Source of the DNA: Acidimicrobiaceae bacterium | Lineage (GTDB): Bacteria; Actinomycetota; Acidimicrobiia; Acidimicrobiales; Palsa-688 | DNA: 7,436 bases | NCBI GenBank assembly: GCA_030838025.1 | Contig: JAUTXM010000055.1 | Span: 1 to 7,436 of the forward strand | Direction of reading: 5' to 3' | In this document: positions 1 to 4,886 of the stretch, in pieces | Numbering within the stretch: position 1 is the first letter of the stretch | Layout: each line of letters opens with the position of its first letter | Notes under the pieces: generated by a model | Seen by the model: only the letters and a program-made list of their open reading frames with translations | Database searches by the model: none | What the model was told of the DNA's origin: nothing | Translations under genes and position numbers: made by a program

Positions 1-733
1 CGCCTACTTCTACCAAATCGGCGCCACCTTCTGGAACGACCGAGCCCGCTACGGCGACGACGGCCTGCAAAACGTGGCCCGCCAGCTGGGGTTCGGGAGC
101 ACCTCGGGCATCCCGCTGCCCAACGAGGCGTCCGGACGGGTCCCGGACAAGACGAGCCGGGCCAAGGAGCACGCCCAGAGTCCCAATGTCTACAAAGAGG
201 GCAACTGGTTCACGGGTGACAACGTCAACACGTCGATCGGCCAGGGCGAAGTGGCCGTCACCCCGCTGCAGCTGGCCAACTCCTATGCCACCTTCGCCAA
301 CGGCGGCACGGTGTGGACACCGCAGATCGCGCTCAAGATCACCGATCAGCAGGGCAAGGTGTTCCAACAGCTCACGCCCATCGGCAGAGGCCACATCGAC
401 ATCCAGCCGGCATGGCACGACGCCATGTTGGCCGGCTTCCAGGGTGTCGCCGGTAACGGCGACGGTACCGCCCACTCGGCCTTCTCGGGCTTCCCTTTGA
501 CGCAGTACCCCGTCGCCGGCAAGACGGGCACCGCCCAGGTCCAGGGCAAGGCGCCCACCTCGCTGTTCGTGTCGTTCGCCCCGGCCAACAACCCCCAGTT
601 CGTGGTCGAGGCGGTGATGGAGGAGTCGGGGTACGGTGCCGACGCCGCCGCGCCCGTCGTCCGCCGCGTCTACGACGGCCTCTTCAACCTGACCCCCGGG
701 CAGGTAGTGATCGGCCTCGGAGGAAAGGACTGA
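1..733 (+). CDS. mrdA: Penicillin-binding protein 2 (elongasome DD-transpeptidase), C-terminal part, 5' end outside window
   Basis: Class B penicillin-binding protein that cross-links peptidoglycan during lateral wall growth; it is membrane-anchored with an extracytoplasmic catalytic domain. The open frame runs from base 2 to the TGA at 731-733 with no start in view, so about 243 residues of a protein usually 600-700 long are present. The third active-site motif, KTGT followed by AQ, is encoded at 521-532. The segment around 230-305 (TSIGQGEVAVTPLQLAN, then ATFANGG) is a classic PBP2/FtsI transpeptidase signature. The first visible residues, AYFYQIG, normally follow the S-x-N/D motif directly, so the window begins just after that second motif; the SxxK serine also lies upstream. 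Only two bases separate the stop from rodA, its functional partner. PBP2 is preferred over FtsI because of the adjacent rodA; the assignment to the transpeptidase family itself is secure. Confidence 0.93.
   Translation, partial: AYFYQIGATFWNDRARYGDDGLQNVARQLGFGSTSGIPLPNEASGRVPDKTSRAKEHAQSPNVYKEGNWFTGDNVNTSIGQGEVAVTPLQLANSYATFANGGTVWTPQIALKITDQQGKVFQQLTPIGRGHIDIQPAWHDAMLAGFQGVAGNGDGTAHSAFSGFPLTQYPVAGKTGTAQVQGKAPTSLFVSFAPANNPQFVVEAVMEESGYGADAAAPVVRRVYDGLFNLTPGQVVIGLGGKD
719..729 (+). promoter_or_regulatory. Strong Shine-Dalgarno for rodA
   Basis: GGAGGAAAGGA lies inside the last codons of the PBP2 gene and ends 6 bases before the rodA ATG at 736. It contains a GGAGG core and a second AAGGA match at better spacing. 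It supports the ATG at 736 as the start and indicates that rodA is translated from the same message as the PBP2 gene. Confidence 0.75.
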
Positions 734-735
734 TC

Positions 736-1896
736 ATGGCCTCGGTATCCGTACCGCGCCGGGGGGTGGGCATCTCGGGGTCGGCTCGCCGGACACCGGC
801 GGCCGCCTGGCGCCACATCGACGTGGGACTGGCCCTGGCAACGATCGGGGTGGCGTCGTTCGGGCTGCTGATGATCTACAGCGCCACCCGGGACAAGTTG
901 ATCGCCCAGGGCCTCGACCCTGGCTACTACCTGAAGCGCCAGGTGGCCTTCGTTCTGGTCGGCGTCGTCGTCATGGGGGTGGTGGCGTCGATCGACTACC
1001 GCCGGCTGAAGGATTTCGCCCCGGCGTTCTACATCGCCAGCGTCGTGGCGTTGGTCCTGATCCTCTCCCCGCTGGGCAAGAAGAGCAAAGGCGCCCAGGC
1101 GTGGTTCCAGATCGGGGCCTATCAGTTGGAGCCGTCGGAGTTCGCCAAGATCGCGGTCATCGTCGGGTTGGCCGGCATCTGTGCCAGCTACAAGGGCCGC
1201 TTGGGCGGGCGCGAGCTCATGGTGGTTCTCGGGTTGGCGGCCGTGCCCCTGGCGCTGATCTACCGCCAACCCGACCTGGGCACGGCGCTGGTCATCGGGG
1301 CGATCCTGGTGGGTGTCCTGCTCGTGGGCGGCCTGCAGACCCGCCATTTGGCGGTGCTGGTCGTGGTGGGGGTCGTCGCGGTGGTCGCGGTCTTGCACTT
1401 CGGCGCCTTGAAGCAGTACCAGCGGGACCGTCTGACGGCGTTCCTCGACTCCAACAGCAACGTCCAGGCCACGTACAACCTCAACCAGTCGAAGATCACC
1501 ATCAGCTCGGGCGGGATCTCGGGCAAGGGCCTGTTCAAGGGGTCGCAGACCAACTTGTCGTATGTGCCCGAGCAGCAGACGGACTTCATCTTCACCGCCG
1601 TCGGTGAGCAGTTGGGGCTGGTCGGCTCGGCGCTGCTGTTGAGCCTGTTCGTGTTGATCGTCTGGCGCACCTGGCGAGCGGCGACCACGGCCCGGGACCC
1701 CACCGGGACGTTGATCTGCGTGGGGGTGCTGGCGATGCTGGTGTTCCAGATCTTCCAGAACGTGGGCATGACCATGGGGATCATGCCGATCACCGGCATC
1801 CCGCTGCCGTTCATGAGCTATGGCGGCTCGTCGATCGTGACCGCGTTCGCGGCCGTCGGCCTGGTGCTCAACGTGCACATGCGCCGCTACAGCTAG
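736..1896 (+). CDS. rodA: RodA, SEDS-family peptidoglycan glycosyltransferase
   Basis: Polytopic membrane protein that polymerises lipid II into glycan strands and works as a complex with PBP2. It has 386 residues, normal for RodA. A short basic N-terminus of about 28 residues precedes roughly ten hydrophobic segments (about 30-50, 67-87, 95-112, 134-150, 160-176, 178-200, 203-222, 293-312, 326-346, 364-382). Family signatures seen: GAQAWFQIG then LEPSEF at 119-136, RQPDLGTAL at 177-184, the large extracytoplasmic loop with GISGKGLFKGSQTNLSYVPE, and the C-terminal GIPLPFMSYGGSS at 354-366. Asp283, in PEQQTDFIF, matches the aspartate known to be essential in RodA proteins. The start follows the PBP2 stop by two bases with a strong Shine-Dalgarno. 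FtsW is the main alternative, but the PBP2 neighbour and the loop sequence favour RodA. No convincing terminator follows. Confidence 0.94.
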   Translation: MASVSVPRRGVGISGSARRTPAAAWRHIDVGLALATIGVASFGLLMIYSATRDKLIAQGLDPGYYLKRQVAFVLVGVVVMGVVASIDYRRLKDFAPAFYIASVVALVLILSPLGKKSKGAQAWFQIGAYQLEPSEFAKIAVIVGLAGICASYKGRLGGRELMVVLGLAAVPLALIYRQPDLGTALVIGAILVGVLLVGGLQTRHLAVLVVVGVVAVVAVLHFGALKQYQRDRLTAFLDSNSNVQATYNLNQSKITISSGGISGKGLFKGSQTNLSYVPEQQTDFIFTAVGEQLGLVGSALLLSLFVLIVWRTWRAATTARDPTGTLICVGVLAMLVFQIFQNVGMTMGIMPITGIPLPFMSYGGSSIVTAFAAVGLVLNVHMRRYS

Positions 1897-1950
1897 CCGG
1901 CCCTTGGTGCGCGCCGATCATGCGTCGCCGCTTCGCCCCGTCGCCTCGCA

Positions 1951-2023
1951 GTTTTGTACTGATTCGAGCGAATATGGCGATTCGAGGCGCCATAGCCACG
2001 TCCAATCCAGGCAAAACCTCGAA
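1951..2023 (+). repeat. AT-richer intergenic patch with nested inverted and direct repeats
   Basis: Several complementary segments sit in the rodA-to-radical-SAM gap. TATGGCG (1973-1979) and CGCCATA (1988-1994) form a perfect 7-bp stem with an 8-base loop. GTTTTG (1951-1956) is complementary to CAAAAC (2012-2017). TTCGAGG (1981-1987), in the loop, is complementary to CCTCGAA (2017-2023). ATTCG-AG-CGAAT (1962-1973) is a near-perfect dyad. GATTCGAG occurs twice, at 1961 and 1979. The patch is visibly richer in A and T than its surroundings. There is no U-tract after the main stem, so it is not a standard intrinsic terminator. It could be a regulator-binding site, a structured 3' UTR or leader, or chance; no function is assigned. 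Confidence 0.45.
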
Positions 2024-2074
2024 ACAACACAGAACCGGGCGTGCCGCGGCAGGCTCAGCCGGCTTCGGCCCCTG

Positions 2075-2102
2075 TGGACCCGCGGGGGTGGACCGCTACA
2101 CT
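2075..2102 (+). promoter_or_regulatory. Putative promoter for the radical SAM gene, with near-leaderless spacing
   Basis: A -10-like TACACT (2097-2102) lies 16 bases downstream of a -35-like TGGACC (2075-2080); each matches four of six consensus bases. Transcription would begin near 2109-2110, only 3-4 bases before the ATG at 2113. The spacer contains the palindrome CCCGCGGG (2079-2086). Leaderless messages driven by TANNNT boxes about 7-10 bases before the start codon are common in actinobacteria. The call rests on motif and spacing only. Confidence 0.45.
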
Positions 2103-2112
2103 GGCGGGGGAG

Positions 2113-4122
2113 ATGACAACCAGTCTCTGGCCGAGGATCGAGCCGCTCCTCGCGCGGGTGCAAAAGCCGGCTCGTTACATCGGCTGCGAAGACGGGATGG
2201 TGGTACCGGACCCCTCGTCGCGCCCCGGGCGGGTCGACTGGCTGCTGATCTACCCCGACACCTACGAGATCGGCCTGCCCAACCAGGGCCTGCAGATCCT
2301 GTACGAGCTCCTCAACGAGCACCCGGCGAGCGCGGCCGAGCGGGCCTACGCCCCATGGGGCGACATGGAAGAGGCCATGCGCCGCCGCGGCGTGCCGCTG
2401 TTCTCCGTCGACGGACATCGCCCGGCGGCTGACTTCGACTTGCTGGCGTTCAACCTCTCCGCCGAGCTCGTTTACACCAACGTCCTCAACTGCATCGACT
2501 TGGCGGGCGTCCCCGTGCGGGCCGAACGGCGCGACGAGAGCCATCCGCTGGTCGCCGCCGGTGGCCACTGCACCTTCAACCCCGAGCCTCTGGCCGACTT
2601 CGTCGACCTGTTCGTCATCGGCGACGGCGAGGAAGTCGTGACCGAGGTCTCGGAGGTGGTGGGGGAGTGGAAGCGCTCGCCCGGGCGGGCAACGTCCGGC
2701 TCGCGCCAGCAGCTCCTGCGGCGCCTGGCCGCCGTTGCCGGCGTGTACGTACCGTCGATGTACCAGGTCACCTACGACGGTCCCCGCCTGGTCGAAGTCA
2801 CGCCCCGTTATCCCGACGTTCCGGCCCAGGTCCACAAGCGCACCATCGCCGACCTGGGGGCCTGGCCCTATCCGAAGCAACAGCTGGTCCCGCTCACCGA
2901 GGTGGTCCACGACCGGCTCAACGTCGAGATCTTCCGAGGCTGCACCCGGGGCTGCCGGTTCTGCCAGGCCGGGATGATCACCCGGCCGGTCCGGGAGCGC
3001 CCCGCGGCCCAAGTGAGCCGCATGGTGCGCGACGGCCTGCGTCGCACCGGCTACGACGAGGTCAGCCTGACGTCGCTGTCCAGCGCCGACTACTCGGGCA
3101 TCCAGGACGCGGTCAGCGGCATCATCGGTGACCCCATGTGCACCGGCGTGTCCGTACCGGCCGGCCCGGTCTCGGTGAGCCTGCCCAGCCTCCGGGTCGA
3201 CGCCTTCACCGTGGGCATCGCCAACGAACTCCAAAAGGCCCGGCGCACCGGCCTGACCTTTGCCCCCGAAGCCGGGACGTGGCGGATGCGCCAGGTCATC
3301 AATAAGCTCATCACCGAAGAAGACCTCTACGGCGCCGTGGACTCGGCGTTCTCCCAGGGCTGGCGCCGGGTCAAGCTCTACTTCCTCACCGGGCTGCCCA
3401 CCGAGACCGACGAAGACACCCTCGGGATCGCCGAGCTGGCCCGCAACTGCGTGGCCGTCGGGCGCCGCCACACCAAGTCGGTCTCGGTGACGGCGTCGGT
3501 CGGCGGGTTCGTGCCGAAGCCCCAGACGCCCTTCCAGTGGTTCGGGCAGGTGGGGGTGGCGGAACTGCAACGCCGGGTCAACCTGCTGCGGGACGCGACG
3601 AAGGGGGAAAAAGGGGTCCAGCTGCGGTGGCACGATCCCCGCGCCACGCTGGCCGAAGGCATTGCGAGCCGAGGGGATCGACGGGTGGGCGCGGCAATCG
3701 AGGACGTGTGGCGCGCCGGTGGCACGTTCCAGGAGTGGTCGGAGCACTTCGACCTGTCGCTCTGGGAGGCGGCCATGGACCGCCATGGATTGTCGATCGA
3801 GTGGTACGTCGAACGTCACCGCGACAACCGGGAGATCCTGCCGTGGGACCACATCTCGGCCGGGCTGCACCGGGACTTCCTCTGGCAGGACTGGCAGGAC
3901 GCGCTGGCCGAGTACGGCCTGCCCGACTGCCGCTGGACCCCGTGTTATGACTGCGGGGCGTGCACCGAATACGGGATCGAGCACGTGGTGGCTTCGGCGG
4001 TCGCCCCCGCGGGCGGGAGCCAGGGGACGGGTCAGAACCTGGCCACCGGCGGGGCGGTGCCGGTGACGCTGCTGCCCGCCCGTCGACCGACGCCGGTCCT
4101 CACGACCGGTGTGCGTCCCTGA
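2113..4122 (+). CDS. B12-binding-like radical SAM protein, TIGR03960 type, function unknown
   Basis: 669-residue cytoplasmic protein of an uncharacterised radical SAM family. The N-terminal Rossmann-like cobalamin-binding-type domain (about 38-180) has DTYEIG at 49-54 where B12 proteins carry DxHxxG, so the usual His ligand is a Tyr. It ends in a GDGEE motif at 170-174. The radical SAM core (about 270-480) carries the [4Fe-4S] motif CTRGCRFC, with Cys277, Cys281 and Cys284, and a later FAPEAGT segment (near 383-389). A C-terminal cluster, Cys606, Cys611, Cys614 and Cys617, ends the conserved part and may hold a second metal site. An Ala/Gly/Pro-rich tail of about 50 residues follows. I chose the ATG at 2113 because family similarity begins there (PLLARVQKPARYIG). 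The frame stays open to a GTG at 2041, but those extra 24 residues look non-conserved and cover the promoter. The stop overlaps the next start, so the two genes are coupled. The substrate is unknown. Confidence 0.88.
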   Translation: MTTSLWPRIEPLLARVQKPARYIGCEDGMVVPDPSSRPGRVDWLLIYPDTYEIGLPNQGLQILYELLNEHPASAAERAYAPWGDMEEAMRRRGVPLFSVDGHRPAADFDLLAFNLSAELVYTNVLNCIDLAGVPVRAERRDESHPLVAAGGHCTFNPEPLADFVDLFVIGDGEEVVTEVSEVVGEWKRSPGRATSGSRQQLLRRLAAVAGVYVPSMYQVTYDGPRLVEVTPRYPDVPAQVHKRTIADLGAWPYPKQQLVPLTEVVHDRLNVEIFRGCTRGCRFCQAGMITRPVRERPAAQVSRMVRDGLRRTGYDEVSLTSLSSADYSGIQDAVSGIIGDPMCTGVSVPAGPVSVSLPSLRVDAFTVGIANELQKARRTGLTFAPEAGTWRMRQVINKLITEEDLYGAVDSAFSQGWRRVKLYFLTGLPTETDEDTLGIAELARNCVAVGRRHTKSVSVTASVGGFVPKPQTPFQWFGQVGVAELQRRVNLLRDATKGEKGVQLRWHDPRATLAEGIASRGDRRVGAAIEDVWRAGGTFQEWSEHFDLSLWEAAMDRHGLSIEWYVERHRDNREILPWDHISAGLHRDFLWQDWQDALAEYGLPDCRWTPCYDCGACTEYGIEHVVASAVAPAGGSQGTGQNLATGGAVPVTLLPARRPTPVLTTGVRP

Positions 4123-4871
4123 TGACCCGGCTGCGGATCCGCTTCGCCAAGTTGGGCAAGATCCGCTGGACCAGTCACCGTGACACCGCCCGTATGTGGG
4201 AGCGGGCCTTTCGCCGGGTAAGCCTCCCGGTGGCCTACTCCCAGGGGTTCTCGCCCCGACCCCGGGTCAGCTTTGGCCTGGCCCTGTCCACCGGCTACGA
4301 ATCGGTAGCCGAGTATCTCGATATCGAGTTGAGCGACAACCTACAGCCTAAAGCTGATGCTCTACTTGACCTTGAGAGTTTGTCCACCGGTTTGTCGGCC
4401 GCCTTGCCCGAGGGCATTGATGTCCTCGCCATGTCGGCCGGCAACGACCGGTCACTTTCCCTGCAGGAGGAGGTCACGGCCTGTACCTGGCGCCTTGCCG
4501 TGGTCCCCGTCGATCCGGGCTCCCGACTGCCCGACATCGACACCCGAGTGAGCCAGCTGCTGACCGCCGAGACCATCGTCATCACCCGCACCCGAAAGGG
4601 TCGGGATATCGTCGAGGACATCCGGCCGGCCATCTTGGCGATGCGCCAGGTCGACGAGACCAGCGACGGCGCATGGTTGGAATGCGAGCTGGGCACCCAG
4701 CCCCGCAGCCTGCGCCCGACGGAGTTGGTTGGGGCACTCGGCCCCGACCTCGAGGAGCGCTTCGTGCGTCGGCTGTATCAATGGATCGAGCGCGACGGCG
4801 CCCGGTGGGAGCCCCTTGCGGCCCCACTTGCGGCGACGGACGCGCCGCACGCTTTGGAGCGTGCGTTATGA
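4122..4871 (+). CDS. DUF2344 / TIGR03936 radical-SAM-linked protein, function unknown
   Basis: 249-residue soluble protein of the family that accompanies TIGR03960 radical SAM enzymes, either as a neighbour or fused to their C-terminus. The family signature fills residues 1-72: RIRFAKLGKIRWTSHRD, then ERAFRR, then LPVAYSQGFSPRPRVSFG, then AEYLDIELSD. It has no catalytic motif I recognise, no signal peptide and no membrane segment. The ATG lies within TGATG, sharing one base with the upstream stop, and there is no clear Shine-Dalgarno, which points to translational coupling and balanced production of the two proteins. Codons 74-87 (4341-4382) are unusually rich in A/T-ending codons compared with the rest of the locus. 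An upstream in-frame opening reaches to 3960 but only covers the other gene. The family assignment is firm; its role, perhaps substrate binding for the radical SAM partner, is inference. Confidence 0.88.
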   Translation: MTRLRIRFAKLGKIRWTSHRDTARMWERAFRRVSLPVAYSQGFSPRPRVSFGLALSTGYESVAEYLDIELSDNLQPKADALLDLESLSTGLSAALPEGIDVLAMSAGNDRSLSLQEEVTACTWRLAVVPVDPGSRLPDIDTRVSQLLTAETIVITRTRKGRDIVEDIRPAILAMRQVDETSDGAWLECELGTQPRSLRPTELVGALGPDLEERFVRRLYQWIERDGARWEPLAAPLAATDAPHALERAL

Positions 4872-4872
4872 G

Positions 4873-4878
4873 AAGGGA
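4873..4878 (+). promoter_or_regulatory. Shine-Dalgarno for the RNase E/G gene
   Basis: AAGGGA lies in the 15-base gap after the DUF2344 stop and ends 8 bases before the ATG at 4887. It fixes the RNase E/G start and suggests cotranscription with the radical SAM pair; no separate promoter is evident in the gap. Confidence 0.6.
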
Positions 4879-4886
4879 ACACCACC

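Noticed and set aside
670..1878. 402-residue open frame on the - strand opposite rodA
   Set aside because: His/Gln/Asp/Arg-rich antisense shadow of the hydrophobic rodA codons, with no membrane or enzyme motif.
2058..2069. GCCG-GCTT-CGGC mini-hairpin as a rodA terminator
   Set aside because: The stem is only 4 bp, lies 160 bases after rodA and is not followed by a T-run.
2041..2112. Upstream GTG start for the radical SAM gene adding 24 residues
   Set aside because: The extra residues do not resemble the family N-terminus, there is no ribosome site before 2041, and the segment holds the better-supported promoter.
1904..2116. 70-residue + strand frame in the rodA-radical SAM gap
   Set aside because: No Shine-Dalgarno or recognisable motif. 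It covers the inverted repeats and the probable promoter and overlaps the radical SAM start. A small protein cannot be excluded but is not supported.
1918..3984. 688-residue open frame on the - strand opposite the radical SAM gene
   Set aside because: It is a shadow of the real gene: strong G/C third-position bias removes stops on the complementary strand. The translation is His/Arg/Gly/Pro-rich without family motifs, while the + strand protein has clear domains.
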